From: Promerops cafer
Lineage: Eukaryota; Chordata; Aves; Passeriformes; Nectariniidae
DNA: 64,000 nucleotides
Assembly (NCBI GenBank): GCA_013398275.1
Contig: VZSE01015530.1
Coordinates: 160,417 to 224,416, forward strand
Reading direction: 5' to 3'
Of the stretch, positions 42,201-56,855 are shown piece after piece (positions within the stretch are counted from its first letter, which is position 1; every line of letters begins with the position of its first letter). Under the pieces are notes generated by a model that worked only from the letters and a program-made list of their open reading frames with translations, was not told where the DNA came from and ran no database searches. A program made the translations under genes and the position numbers.

Positions 42201-45200
42201 TTAAAGCTCATTAGATGATAAATATTTTAAAATGCATATAACAATTCTGAGGTCTTCCCAGGCTGTTGCTGGTAGAACATTTTTCACAGGAGAATCCTTA
42301 CAGGCTTTCCTTCCAGGGGAAATCGGGTTTCATAAGAGATGACAGAACTTTCACAGAGGAGAATGTGTCTTTGAGTCTTGGTTAAATCACTGAGAACAAC
42401 AGTACACTTTTTCCATAACCTGGAGATAGTAGGATTGGTTCCCTTTCTGTCACTTCTTGATTTTATATAGCACAGCTTGGCCAGGTAAATGAGGTTTGAA
42501 AATGTTTGCATAGGATCTGTTCTAAGAACTAGAACACAGAAAACCAAATATGAAGCATCTCTAAAATAGCAATAAATCTGACCATTAGTTTAAGAAAGTT
42601 TCTGGGTTTACTCATTAAATAGAAAATGCATTTTCACTGTTTTTTTCCTTCCAGATTTTAGAGAAAATAGCTAGCTTCATTAGCTTGAGCTTTCAATGGA
42701 TTTTCAGTATTAGTAACCAAGTTTAATTTAGAAAGCTTATTTTTCAAAACACAAATCTTGATACAAAAAAGGTACTAGAGGTAATTTTTTTGTAAAGACC
42801 TTTTATAAAAGTCTGCTTTCCCTTTATACTAGCTACAACATAGCAGCGTTAACTTGTTTAGTTCTCTCTGAATGGTATTTCTGGGATGAATGCATATCTT
42901 GTGATGATTATTGATCTTTTTTAATGTCACTTACGAAAATAATTCAAAAGTTTGAATTCCACCTATGACTGAATTAATAAAAAATGCAAGTTTACATTAT
43001 TTACCATTTACTCTTGGGGTTTGCAAAAATAACCTGACAGTATTACATAAAATATTGCTATTGAGATTCAACAGCTCTGAATATGTTTAGTTAAATATGC
43101 AACCTTGATTGTTATGGACAGTGATGAGAAATTAGTTAGAGAAAATCTTGATGTTTCTGCAGTTAGCAGTTAATTTATCTCCCTTTGAGTCTCTTGCAGC
43201 CATCTCTTCTTTCTCCAGACTACTTGGGTTTCAAGAAAAGATATTAGCCTAGAATTCAAAATGTACAGCCAGAAATTCGTCTTGAAAATTTTATGACACA
43301 AAAAAAAAACCCCAAACCACCCACAGCAAATAACCTTCCTCTTTAATGTGTTTGCAAAAGCTTCCTTCATTGAATTATTTTTGAGAGCCATTTAACAAAA
43401 CAGAGGGAGGACACCCATGCTGAAATTCCAATCAATTTTGCAGTAGATGAATGTTATTTGCCTTAAAATAATTCTTTTTCCATCAGATGAGTTATGGTGA
43501 TCAAATGTTTCAAAGTACTTGACTTGAGGTCAGAATTCAATGGCAAGAGGTTGCACCTGTGTCTTGCTGAGGACTTCAAAAGTGAATGTTGTCTACATGG
43601 TTTCATAAAGTTTTTATTTCAGTTATTGTAGATATCCTGAGGCAGTTCAAGTTAGTAGAATTTAGGACTCTCTATAATTCCTTCCAGCCTGTGGACACTG
43701 TAGTTCTGTAAAGAACACAGTGATTTTCCACTTTTGAGCATGTGGTCTGACCTGTACCTGAGACTTGCACTCCTGAGCCATATCAAAAGCATATCTTATT
43801 AGTAAGTAGATTTTTTACAGTTTTTGAGTTTATTGCCACTCTGGACTCTTTGAGAGAGACTAATGAAATCTATAGCCAAATAATGTTTTTTTGTGGAACT
43901 AACCTAATTTATTTTCTTGATATATTTTGAAATGAGCAGCCACATTTTAAATGCACAAAGTTTTTTGTCCAGATTTTCATTGACTATAACAGTGTTGAAT
44001 TCTCCTTTTGAATGTTTACCTTAAATAGAACCTCCATCTTCACAGATACTGCAGATTTGATGTGATTTGGTTTTTTTGGCTAATCAGGCATGTCATACAG
44101 TCAAATGCTGGATAGGCATAACCTGGTATGCTTGACAGTGTAGTAACAAACCAGAAAATGTTAAATCATCTCATGTATTACCAGTTGGTAACCTTTTTGA
44201 TAATGCTCTTACATCACTTTGGTTTTCATAGTAAAACTTTCATTACAATTAAAAAGTGATTTGAAGATATTTTACAAATCCACTAACATTATGCATTCAG
44301 GTTTTACATTCAGGTTTCTGTTTGGGCTTTTTAAGCAGACATTTTAATAGACAGGCACAGCACTCATTTTTTTTTCCTGTTTACATTAAGCAAAAGCAGT
44401 GAATAGATAAGAAATGTTACTGTATATACCTTATTTCACCCTAATACCTCCATTTTCAACATCTTCAAATATTTTTTTTTAAATTTATTAAATAAAGAGT
44501 GGTCAAATTGTTTTCTGGTGCACTCATGCTCCTTGTTATTATGAAGAGAATCTTTATTCTGGCCTGTTGTCAGCTGTTCAGAGATGAAAAATAAGTAGGA
44601 AAAATTAAAGACAGGTCTGTTGCTTCCAGAAGTACAGTATGGTGTATACTGCTGCTTTTTATAAATGTTTTCAGCTTCTTAGCTCTTGATATTCACCTCT
44701 CTATTCCCTAATGTATCATTAGTGAGATGAACACATAAAAGTGGATCCTTCCCTCATGGCCTTACAGGACCCTATCATAAAATTGTAAACTCACCATTCA
44801 GGTTATCTCATTGCAATTAATGAACTGTGAAAAGAAATTGCACAGTGAAAGAATGTAGCTGTATTTATGATTAGGTCTTAAACAGAAGGCCAGTTTATAT
44901 GCTACTTGGATTGAAAAAATTACTTACTTTCTCCCACTATATTTTCATTATCAAGATAAAATGTCTAGTAGGCCGACAGGAGTAAAAATTCTGAATGCAA
45001 GCAAAATTATATAGGCTTTATTCTGAGTAAAACAATGTCCCATGAACATTGCTCTTTATATATTCCATTTTCAGACAGTAATTGTAGTTTATGGAGAAGC
45101 TAGAGTTCCTATCACCATCTGCTTTCAGTAACAACTTTTGAACTAATATGTAGACTAGAAACTGTTTTCTTTCCCTGAATCAGAACCTTTTGTCATGGAT

Positions 45201-45650
45201 TTCTAGAAACAAATTGGATTTATATTTTAAAAGTATTTTTAAAATTTCTTTCACAATCAGTTAATTGACAATTAGCTGAACCATGAGAAAGCTTTCCCAT
45301 GAAGGCTCACACCTACCCCATTCAGCATGCCATACATTTTACACAATTGAAGAAAGAGACATGTTGCCACTTTTTATGGTCCTTTTAAAGACCAAATGCT
45401 TGTTCTTGTGCTCCCTGATGTTTGATTCCACTTTATTTTAAGTTGTGGAGCTCCAGTTTCCAGCAGAAGAGAAAAATTTCTCATCAGAATGTTGCCCTAA
45501 ACATTTAGAGTTGAAGGAGGTGTGTTGCTTTAGAGAGGATTCAGAATAAGGTGATCAAGTGGTTTGACAGCAATAAAAGTTCCCCAGGAAGCTCCATCTG
45601 CATCTTCAAGAAACAAGTAAGATCATCTCACTCTGATCTACAGTTTGATT
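39201..45650. other. Intergenic, no gene recognised
   Basis: AT-rich, only short open frames and none with family resemblance. No clear CR1, SINE or RNA gene. A possible very diverged CR1 tail near 43660-43700 was judged too weak to list. Confidence 0.7.
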
Positions 45651-45930
45651 CAGGCCCCTAAAGGCTAATGTCCAGCACATTAGGCATGTTATAATTGAAC
45701 TGTTGAGAAGCAGAATATTAATGAACTTGCTTCCCTTTGGAAGTAATCTAGGTTTCTCATTATTAGCACTGCCAGCATTCTTGTTCTTAGTGTCTAATCG
45801 ACGCTTAATGGCTCTCTCTTGGTGTCTCTAATTTTCCATAATTAATGTGCATGTAAAATGAATCTTGTAAATAATGTGTTATATACCACATGCTGATTAA
45901 TGTAAGCAAGCTATTATAGGTTGCTTATTT
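45650..45930. promoter_or_regulatory. Candidate conserved regulatory element
   Basis: Balanced composition with several homeodomain-type cores (TAATTA, TTAATG) and sites such as tctaatcgacgcttaatggc. The look is that of vertebrate enhancer DNA, but conservation could not be tested. Confidence 0.25.
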
Positions 45931-48900
45931 TTGCCCCTTGTGGTCTCTGGATCTCATGACTTTGCATTAACTTGGAGCTGTGAGGGAAAAATCTACCAGG
46001 CATCTCACCTAATTGAAGCATAAAACCCAGAAACAATGAAAAAATTCTACAGATAAAAGAGATCAAGTAGGTTCTTTGTTTGTTTGTTTGTTTTTCCACA
46101 CCCAACCAGTCTAGTGAATAATAGATTGCAGAATTTTCAGCTGATACGTGCGATTGTTTTACAAATATACATCTCTAAACTGATTATGTTCTTAATATGT
46201 AAATGTCTTGCAGGTGGTCTTTGTGACTACTTACCAAGACAAAAGGTGTCCACACTTGTAATATCTAGTGAAATTGTGAAGTACAAATATTAAATTTTAT
46301 AGCTTGTTGAAATTATCTTGAGGGACTCTGTACCAAAGTGGATTTTTTTTTCCAATTTTAATTATGGGTTGATTTTCCAGAAAATTAAATATCAGGTTCA
46401 CTAGCCAGAAATTTGTTTTAGATTAGATAATCAAAAATTTATCATTTTTTATAATCTTTTGTACCAGTCTCTACTCTCCAGTGCAGAATGCTGGCTTAGA
46501 TTGTTGTATTTGATAACTGTGATTAAAGAAATAAAGATTTTCTCACTTTATTTTTTTGCTGCTGTTATTTTGTATTTAATCCTGCTTGCCTTGTAAGCTT
46601 TTCTGAGTTTAAAGAACTTTCAGTGAGACAGGTCAGGGAGTCTCAGCCCTCACAGAAAATAGATACCATAAGAGTATCATCTTTTAATGGTTACATTTTT
46701 AATAAGCTCTTCTCCAGCTGCTGCTTATAATATACAGTCTGTTTCATGGAAATCAAATAGAGTTTTCATTTTTTCTGATTGAAGTTAGAAAGGGCTTGCT
46801 CATCAGAATTCTGTACCAGTTCTCTTTTTTCATCTCTTCATTTATCACCTGCCACTGGAAATTACATGAAGGTTGAATCTAGGTCCATGCAGCAATCTGG
46901 CAGCTAGGATGCCTTATTTTGATACATTTTTCCATACAGATTCAAATAAAGATGAATTTTAAACTAGAGAAAAACTTAAGTAAATATGGATTCAGCTTAA
47001 TTGGAGGAAAACTTATGGGGCTCTGACTACAACAAAGCTGTCTATAAGTGTAAATAAATGGCAGCCCCCTATTTTATGTCTATTATAAACTTGAAGAAAA
47101 CGGTTGTCTAGCAGACTGGTGACACATACACTTTTGTGCTTGTACATGTACATTTTGAATGAAAATACTTAGTCATGGCACTCCTCTTCACCGTTCATCA
47201 ATTATTTCTATAATGCTAATGCCCCTCTGCTGCTGTGAGTTGCTGTGCATGTGTATATTAAATACATTTCGAACCTGCTGTTGTTGCCTTGTGGTTAAGC
47301 TGATAGCAGGTGTGCTGTTGAAGCCAAGTGGATTGCATAATCCAGGAGTGCCAACCTGACCTATACTACTGGCTCCATTTTTTCCCTTTCTTCGGGCTCC
47401 CCCTTCCCATGCTTCCTAGAGTTACAGGGAGAGAGGTTCCTTCAGTCCCACTGATGCATTTCTAGTGTCAGATTAAACGAGGACCTCTCTGTTCTACACA
47501 GACTGGGGAATGGTCACACCTCAGTTTCCAAAACATTGGTGGGAACTTTATTGGCATCAGACACTAGTAGTGATATTTTTAAAACAGCAATGCAGAGATG
47601 AGAGACAAGTGCCTTCACTTTCTTTTTATAGTTTCTTGAAGTTCTTCACCATAAAATGAGTCAAGAATGCAACCCATGTTTTTCATGCCATAGAGATTTT
47701 TGTTGATTTGTGGGTGACAGGGAGATAGAAGATAAAGTTAACCATCATTAATGCAGTAATGGAGAAGAGCTAAATATATTACCTCAAACACCACCACCCC
47801 CACACAAATTCCCCTGCCTGTAAAAAAGCAGTGGTTGTTTATGAAACATTTTAAAAAACTTTTGTCTCAGTTCTCCAGGAGTGTTAAGTCCTGTCTTAAA
47901 GTATTATAGACAGTAGTTAATCAGTGGCATTAATCAGTGAGTACTTGAACACAGAATTATTCCGGTAGTCTTTGAATTATATTTAAAGTTTAATGAAAAA
48001 AATAAGTAATTTGCTAAAAAATTGCATTTTTAAGCTGTTTTCTTCAAAAAGTTAAAGTGTTACAAATCAAACCTTAAATCTAAATGAAAGTCCAATACCA
48101 GCCCCATGTACCAAAGTGAAAACACATTTTTTATGTACATATAAGTGTTAAATTCAAGTTCAACAAAAAAACCCATTTGTATCTTACAGAAAATTACTAT
48201 CATCCTATTAAAATCAGGTCAAGGGAAAAATGGAATGGAATTCCTAGATAAACCTTTTTTCTTAATCCCTGCAATGTAATTTGGAGATCTGGTGGTAAGT
48301 ATTTGAAGATGGAATGTTGATACAACTTTTTTGCTTTATTATAGTTGCCTTACAGCACATTCATCTCTGGTGGTGCCTTGCAGTGACCTAATACGAGTTG
48401 AGGTCTGAATGTGGAGCAATCTAGATAGAAAACACCACTTCAGCTGGGAAAAAAATAATGACTTCGCTCTTGGAAGGCATTACAGTGAAGGACTGAAGCT
48501 GATGCTTGTTGCTCTGTGCTGCTTATCTGATGTATATTTTCTACAATTTCTGCAAATTCATAACCTTAAAGAAAGGCTTATGTAAAGTTTTGAAAGGCTG
48601 TTTCCACTGTATGTAGTTACTGCCAAGAATCAATTTATTTTATGGTGAAGGGCCCTTAAAACATATTTTCTCAACTCTCTCAACAGATAGTTCAGGATAA
48701 TTGAGTCAATTGGAAATTTAGTTCCTTTTATTTATGCTGAATGTCCTGATCTTACCTTCATCTAAGAAAGATTATCTAGACTTGGAATACTGGCAATCTG
48801 CTCTTGTAGAGCAGAAGATAATTTTATTTCCTAGATTTCTCTGCTCTTATTTAAACAATAACAGATGCAGGTAAGTGGAGGTCATCCACTGCTAATATGA

Positions 48901-49830
48901 GCAATGTAGGATTTATCCATTTTCCATAGCTAATTTGGACACTAAACAGAGTTAGTATTTTCTTTTTCTGTTTTTTTCCCTTAATAGTGCACCACTGTTA
49001 CAAGGAAATACCTTTCCCAGCTACTGAATTTCTCCACCACAGAATGGATGGTTAATGGACAAGATGATTCTGACAGGTTTTGAACTGGAGGCAATTCAGC
49101 TATTACAAAACTAAGTAATATTACCCTGCTCCATTCCCCCTTGACAAAATCAGTAAGTACAGTAAGTATAAAAACAGTGTAATACTCTGTAGTATTAAAA
49201 TTGATAGCACAGGTGTTTAAAATAGTTTAGAAAAAATGTGCCTAGACATTATTTATATTTACACCCTATTGCTTCACATGTAGTATCATCATTCCACATG
49301 CATTAGGCAAATAATCCTGAAGTGCAGAGAAGGTCTGTAAACCACCAGAGAAAGTGGTGTATGAAATATTTTGAGGCAATTATAGTGCAGATTTCCAGTT
49401 GCAGATTATAATGTGCATTCAGGCTATGGTCGTATTTAATACATCACAGGCATAAAATTTGTGTTTTGCTAAGTCTTACATGCAGAGAGGTTTTCATCTA
49501 GTTTTACTTTATAAATAATGAATGAAGGTGAGATAATGATGTCCTACTATGATTTGGTGTGCTGGCAAGGGTGACTCATCAATCCTAACTCACCCCTGTG
49601 GAAAATAGCTTCTTGGATAACTTCACAGTCAAAGAGAAACATTACACTATGTACAGTATTTCAGCACACTTCCAATTTAATGTTACTTTCAATTCAAATT
49701 AGAAAAGGGGAACTTTCTGGCAAATGAACAGTTTTTCCTAACTAATGCTGAATGGAAAAAAGAGGAAAAACAGCTATTGACAAGTGAAGATACATATCCC
49801 ACCATATGGATTCTAACACTTTAATTATAT
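45931..49830. other. Intergenic, no gene recognised
   Basis: A (TTTG)n tract lies at 46076-46093. The rest is AT-rich unique-looking DNA with isolated short open frames only. Confidence 0.7.
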
Positions 49831-49980
49831 TGTTCTCTTTCTTTTTATGGCAACTTTTAGTGATAATAATTTTTCAACTAATTAAAGACCAGCTGCTACT
49901 TAGCAAGCTAGGCACCCAATTAGGAATCCAAAACCTGGTAAACAACCTTTACTGCCAGACAGCTAGTTGAATCACCTCCT
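49830..49980. promoter_or_regulatory. Candidate conserved regulatory element
   Basis: Contains the ATTA/AATTA cores caactaattaaagaccagct and cacccaattaggaatcc in a low-redundancy stretch. Listed only on sequence character. Confidence 0.2.
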
Positions 49981-51322
49981 GTCATGGGCATGGAAGTCTT
50001 TTTGTAGTTTTTATAAATGCACATTTTGGTCGTATTGACTGACTCTGCTGAATGCTCTTCCTAGAGACTAGCAGAAGAATCCATCATGTTAACTTATTTT
50101 TTTTTCAGGACAGCCTGCAACACCATGTGGTTTTCTATTTTTTAAATTTTTTTTTAAAGTTTGCTAAAAATTAAAAACATTTTTTTTTTTTTAGAAAAAG
50201 GTTTACTGAGCAGAAAAACAGATGTACTTCCTGGATGCAGACAGCACTTTGCCTGCAGCAGCTCCCAGCTACTTAATGATATTTAGAGAAATTATCTTAT
50301 TTCAGATTGAAGTCTAGTTTTTCCATGTAGTGTACCATCCATATGAATGCAGCCCATGTTTTTCCTGCCTAGTGCTGTGGAGTTAAGAAAATAATCCATA
50401 TATATATTGCCTTGACTTTGTTTATAAAATATTATCACTCCAAAACTCTTTAGGACCAGCAGTCATGGAAAAGAAGTCTTTGAAAATTGTCCTGTTTTTC
50501 TTCACTGATCACTCTGATACATATGTTTACTTCTAAATTTAGTGGCAGAGACAATGGGAAAAGGGAAGGAATTCTGCAGATGACAGAACATGAATGTAAG
50601 TTCAGGTGCACAGTTTTGGAAAAATATAAGATGACTCATATGAAAATTGAATGATTCATATGTATTCCAGCAAACCATCTTTGGTGTTGTAGTAAGGATA
50701 ATAAACTTCTGTTTTATATACACCCGTGCTCAAAAAGACAAAAATATTAGCATATATCAACATAAAATGACAAAATGTATCTGCAAAATGTAGTTGTGAA
50801 CTTTTCTGTCAATCTAGTGCTTACTTAGCTAGTAGTGAGGGGAAAAAAAATCATGATTACCAGACCTAACAAGAATTTTAAAATCATGAGAGAAAAAATT
50901 GGGAAATCTTGGGTTATTAGGTTAAAAAGGAAGTGAAAGAATTTGTAAAGGAACAATAAAAAATTTTTTGTAAACTTGATATCTGAAGACTTATATTTCT
51001 TAGTTTTACTGATGAGAAATCAGTCATGTTTTCACAGCAGACTGACAGCTTCAGATGAGAGAAAGTTTCCTGCACAAATGATAGCCAGTTCCTGTGGCAG
51101 CTGTTGCTTTATTGCCTTTGCTCTGGCTTTGGAGGTCTGTCAGCACAGAAGGTAAACTTCACAGAATGAAAAGTAGATCTTTCAATAGAAGTCCAACATA
51201 GTAAACTTTGAAATTATAAAAGGAAAAAGAAGTTCTCAAAACAGCACCATAACTCTGTCAAAAGGAATAGAGTCAAATGATGATATTAGAAGAAATAGAT
51301 ACTTTTAGGAACTATGCAAACA

Positions 51323-51324
<2 letters not shown>

Positions 51325-51353
<29 letters not shown>
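51325..51353. repeat. Homopolymer, 29 T
   Basis: The longest homopolymer in the window. No poly(A) signal or retrocopy body was found on the side expected for a minus-strand insertion. Confidence 0.95.
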
Positions 51354-51356
<3 letters not shown>

Positions 51357-54300
51357 GGAGAGAATTGAGTTACTTTGGAGAAAAATACGGATAGATACTC
51401 TTTTGTGTTTTTACTGGAAAATGTATTTTCTAGCATCAAGATTAAAAAATGTCACAGATTTTCAGTCACAAGCATGAGATCGGGTAAGTTTTCCAGGCTC
51501 AGATTTTCAGCTAAATGCCTTTCTTGCCCTCATCTTATGCTGCACTCTACATTCTGACTTTTTTCAAGAAGAATCAAGATCATCTCATGTAATATTTTCG
51601 CCCTGTTCCTGCCACATGTAAATGGTTAATTTTACATGGCTCTGCCCACCTCTCCTGCTAGTCTTGATCAAAGTGACAGAATTGCTAGCAGAATAACTCC
51701 ATTTGTCCTTCCCAGAATCAACCTGGAACCAAGGACTCTCTTCTGCTACATATAAGAATTAGGTTATCAGCACCCTGCAACCACTGCCCTACTCTGCACT
51801 GGTTGAGCTGGTATTTCAGCCTATAGCTCTGCTGGAAGCTCAAGGTTTTGTTATGCTGCTGAGAGCTTTTTTAAGCCTTGTCCCATAACAACAGACTGAA
51901 GGAAAACAAAAAAGCCAAAACACACACATAGGCAAAAGTGGTAGAAAACTGATACTGGGATTGTAGTTTTCCCTTTGTGGATGAAGCTGTTTTCATGGAT
52001 CTGGGACAGCAGACATGGTGATATTAAGAGTGGAATATACCTCAAGCAATACACTAACTTCATGAAGTTGCACTGAAAATCAGCTAGTAAACAAATTTCT
52101 CTTATTTAGGATTAAATTAAAGCTGAAATCAAGGTGTAGCCATCAGAGCTGGGTTGGAGCTTCTCAAAGATGTTTTGAACAGCTTTCTTTTCTGAACTGC
52201 TTTAGCAAATTACTTTCTTTTAACCCAAATAGAAGTATTCTGAGCTTTTGTGAGACATTCATAGTATTAATTTTACTGAGTATTGTGAATGCTAAGCAGC
52301 TGTTCTGCAAAGTTAAATAACTTGGCCGTTTCCCAGTATATTTTTGTGAAGAATTGATGAGCTTAGAGTACTTTATGGATTGTCTACTTGTTATACTTAA
52401 TTTTGTCCCTTTTCCTTCTCTTAAACCCAATGAAAATAAATCTAAAACTGTATCCAAGTAGTATGCTTTTACTTTGTATAGGCTGTAAAAAGAACATCTA
52501 AGCATTAGATGTTTCAATTTAGTGTTGACTTATTTGATTAGAATTAGAATTTGGTTATCTTCTCCCATCTATTCAAATTGACCATATGTTATAATCTGAT
52601 TAGTGAGAGCTGTCTCTGTTGGAATTAACATGCAAATGAAACCAAATGCCAAAGTCAATAATACTGATTTTATTTAAAGTTCTTTTGAGTCATCACCTTT
52701 ATACAGTCCAGGTTCCAAGTATACTCAGGGTGGTTGCAGATGTTGCTATCATTTGGAGTAGCATGTGTATAAGCAGTTACTTCCTTTTCCATAGTTTGCC
52801 ATAGTGGGGAGTTTTGTCCAGATGCATTAACCAGGATGTTTTAACCAGATCTTACCTCTGCTAAACCTGGAATTAGCACCTTCCTCTTGTGCTTATTTCA
52901 AATGCTCACTGTGGTGGCTTAATTATGGCAAGTTCCTTCTATGGCTTTAACAGTGTTTTGAGACAGACAACTATGCTCTGTAAGTCCTTTCACCTTATGA
53001 AATTGGGACTATACAGGTATTTCCTTTTTACACTCAGTGTTTAAGTTGGTAACTTTATCTATGGGTAGCCTTTATATTTAGAAGTGGATTTTTTTTTTTT
53101 TTTTTAATTCGTTTCATTGTGGCTTTGCCCGGAAATTTCAGTCTTTGTGTTCTAGAATATGTAGAAATGCATGGTATGGAGGTGGGGGTGATGGTGGTGG
53201 CAGAAAAATCAGTAATGATATATATTGAAAGGTGAATTCAGCAGTACAGTAATGCTGAAGTTGCTCTCTAGTAGGAGGAGAGCTGTTCAAGTTAAATGCA
53301 ATCATTTTACTGTTCCTAAAACAGTTAAATCTTAGGGATTTTTAAGTACCTCAGCACAGGCCTGTAGAACTGGAAGGGGCCTGCTGTAACACTATATCCA
53401 GCCTCCTAAAATTACTTGTGCAAAAAACCCCTACAAAACAAACAAAACCCCAAATCCAAAACATAATATCTTCGTCTTCCCTGACACTCACACTAGAGGT
53501 CCCACACTGGCCACACTAAATGGTAAAGCAAAGACTAGGGCTGCTTAACCTAAAGTGGCACTATAATGGGAACAGGGAACAGAAAGAAAATGAAATGGGT
53601 TACCAGTGGATCACATGCTGAGCTGACTGTGGGAGGTGTAGTGTGCCATGTTCGGACAAGACAGGTTTCAAAATCCTTTTTTTGTGAAAGAGAGGAAAAA
53701 AGAAATCCAGACTAAAATTTTAAATGATCAAGTAATTTCAGTAATGACCTCGAGATCCTAAACCCCCCAGCATAACCATTCATTGTGACCTGCCTTTAGA
53801 TACAGGCAATCTCCAGTGTTTCATAAGAAGTTTTTTCCTGAAGGAAAGCAAGAAGAGGAGGGGAATCCTCCTGCAGTGGAATCAGCTAGCTTCTGGCATT
53901 ACACAGAAAAGAGATTAATCGTCATGCTGCAAAAAACAAATGAGACAGCACAACTTTCCTCGGGTGATTTCAGCCTTCCTCCATTATTTCAAATATGCAT
54001 GTACAGGGATTTACGTCTGTGTGCAGATTAGTGTGGAAACAGAGGTTTGCGGTCACACTGCAAGTACAGCTTGCACAGCTTTGGTTTTGTTTCCATGGGT
54101 CTGACAGAAATCATTATACAAATTATAAAAACTGTATTTCATTTGTGGAATAAAAGAAAATAATACATTACAGTATTTGTCCAGAGATTTGCATCAATTC
54201 CCTGTACAATGTCTTTTCATATTTTTTTTTCTGTAGGTGGCAAGTAGGATTGGCATCTTTTTCTTTTTTCCTGTTTTTAACATTTATTTTTATTTTGATT

Positions 54301-56789
54301 TTTTATGGCTATAAGAAGATAGAAGGTCTGCTTACCCAGGCTGGGAATGAAGAGGCTGCAGTTTCATTTGGGGCCCCAGATGCTAATTATTCACTGACAT
54401 TGTTAATATTTGTTTTGTTCTTTTAGACACTATTGATGAATACACAAGCACCTTTATTTCTTACTTTTCCGGAAGAGAGCAGGGATTATCAGCCTGCAGC
54501 AGGAAAGGAAGACTGCCTGTGCAAGATTCTGGAACACTGGAAATGTATTAGCAGTGCTTGATTTTTTTCTCGAAGGTAGCAGGATATGAGATTGACTTTT
54601 GACCCTCAGAGGGAATGTTTAAAAACATCAGTTATTTTAGTGCCCACTTTTTTGACTTACTGAATGCTTCACTAGGAAATGGCTTGTTAGGCACTCCTTA
54701 TTGAAGGACGTCTTAACCTGAGCTGCAGTTTGTTTGTAACAGCTCTGGCTGATAAGCTCCCTTTCTTTCTACCAGAATTCTGAAGAGTGCTTGCAAAATG
54801 TACAATTGTTTCTTTGCTCAAGCACAACTACTATTATTATTTTCAGGATTTAAGTATCTTCACATATTTTGGACATCTTAGTCTGGGTGATGCAGTTTTC
54901 ATTCTTACTGTATTTCAATAGGAACAAAGCCAAGTCAGGATTCAGCATTGTATGGTGCATCTTCCAAAATTAGAATAGCCTGCAGGTGATTTAAGGTAAA
55001 AGAATACAATGAAAGAATCATTTATATATGGGAATTCAAGGATAGTTCTTGAATATCTTTATAGTTTTTGTATCGTCACATTATTTTTTTCACGTTATTT
55101 TTCCACTGGATGAAAATATATTTAATTTCTTTATGATAACAATGACAATATATTAATCTTTATTTTTCTAATAATCAAGTGGAAAATATTTGTTTTTATT
55201 TTTGAAGAAAGTTTTCCATTTCACTTTTCTTAAAAATGCAACAGCAAGGACAACAAAACCTCTATAGACTGTTAAATCATTAGGAAAATGAAAGAAGTGT
55301 GGTCTACCAAGAAAACTGTTCTCTTGTTGCAAAGTATGTCTATTCCAGAAAAATTAAAGGGAATAAAGTTCTAACTTAAGGTTTGATGGAACCTCAGCAT
55401 TTGCACTTTATTAGGAATATTTTACCAAGTATTTTTCCATTCTGAGGTCATAATCTCTCTGCATTTTGATAGAAAGATAGAATAAAGGCATAACAAGAAC
55501 TATGGATTCCTGGAATTCAAAAGGTGCAGCAATATATTAGTCATTCTTCTTCCATATAGGAGTAGTGCTAGAAGTTCATAACTGCTGTAAAGCAATCAAA
55601 CCACACAAAGAAATTACTGAACAAAAAAAGAGTTCTGCTTTGACATGGATTAGGAGAAATTATCTCTTTGTAATTGTTGCTTTTTTAACATACGCAAGTG
55701 ACAAGTGTTTGGTACATCTGTTCAGCTGACAAAAGAGCTTTACGTTTTAATGCTTCTCACTTGTCTCTACAAGACAGATGAATTAGAAATAATAATTCCT
55801 TCTGAAGCCACCATTGTCAAATAAGGTAAAAAAATTCCTCTCATTGAAGTGTGTATCATATATCTGGCAGGTAAACCCAAAGAAACTTCCTGCTGTTATT
55901 AACTAAATCCACAGGAGACAGCAGGGTTTGTAAGATGTATGACCTCGGTACGTTGCTGAAGCACAGGAACTCTACCATGCTGTTGAGTACAATACCTTCA
56001 CTTTTTTCTTTTTTTCCTGATATGCTATAGCACATTTAGCAGCAGCAGGATTGATATTGCAATCAGTGTGAGATTCTTCCAGATTTCAGGTCTTTAGAAT
56101 TATATAGAAGGCTTTAATTTGTTTTTTTTTACGAAGTACAGTAAACAGTGTCATGGTGATTCACTTGTTTTCTTAATCATTGCTTTTCATGTAACACACA
56201 TTGACTACTTTATAGTCTGGATTTTATGTAGTATCATACTTATGCAAAATTAACTGCTATACAAGCTCAGTGGTAACCTGAATGTCTGATGGATCATTTC
56301 CTAAGCACTCAGATATCACTAAAAAGACTAACATGACAACCAATAAGTGAATTATAGAACACAGAATGTGAAGACAAAGGAGGAAAAATGTATTTCAGAA
56401 GCATAAAGTCATCTCTGAAACAAAATTATAGCAAATGTCTCTGGAAATAAACCTGGCAGTTTTCAACTGTACTGAAAACTCTGAAATATCTCCTTGAGCT
56501 CTCCAAAGATGCTCAGATGAGACAGAGCAACTAAATTGGCATCAAGAATTTTCATCTGCTGGCCTTACTCAGTGTCACATCTGCAGAAACCCACACACTT
56601 ATCAGACATTAAGACAGTCTAAACCCAGCAGACTATCTAAACAAAAATAAAATCAGAGATTCAAGAAGTGATACTTTTCATTGTTGTTTAAAAACCCAAC
56701 CAAACAAAAAACCCAAGCCCACAAAGGTCAATTGGCCTCAGCAATAGAAATACAATGAATTCCTGTTTCCAGTTCTCTGACCTGTGCAT

Positions 56790-56855
56790 ACTTTTATCAA
56801 ATAGCAACATTTTTATCAAACAGCAGCTTTTTTGTCAAATAGCAGCATTTTTGTC
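56790..56855. repeat. Imperfect tandem repeat, three units of about 19-20 bp
   Basis: Units have the form tttttatcaaatagcagca with small changes (a/g in tatc/tgtc, aata/aaca). Low copy number; a minisatellite seed. Confidence 0.85.

Noticed and set aside
51325..51353. T29 as the poly(A) tail of a minus-strand retrocopy
   Set aside because: No reversed poly(A) signal or gene-like body follows it. CR1 does not leave poly(A) tails, so a simple homopolymer is the safer reading.
53355..53410. Possible CR1 tail (agaactggaaggggcc)
   Set aside because: A short, weak match with no neighbouring CR1 sequence. Mentioned only as faint.
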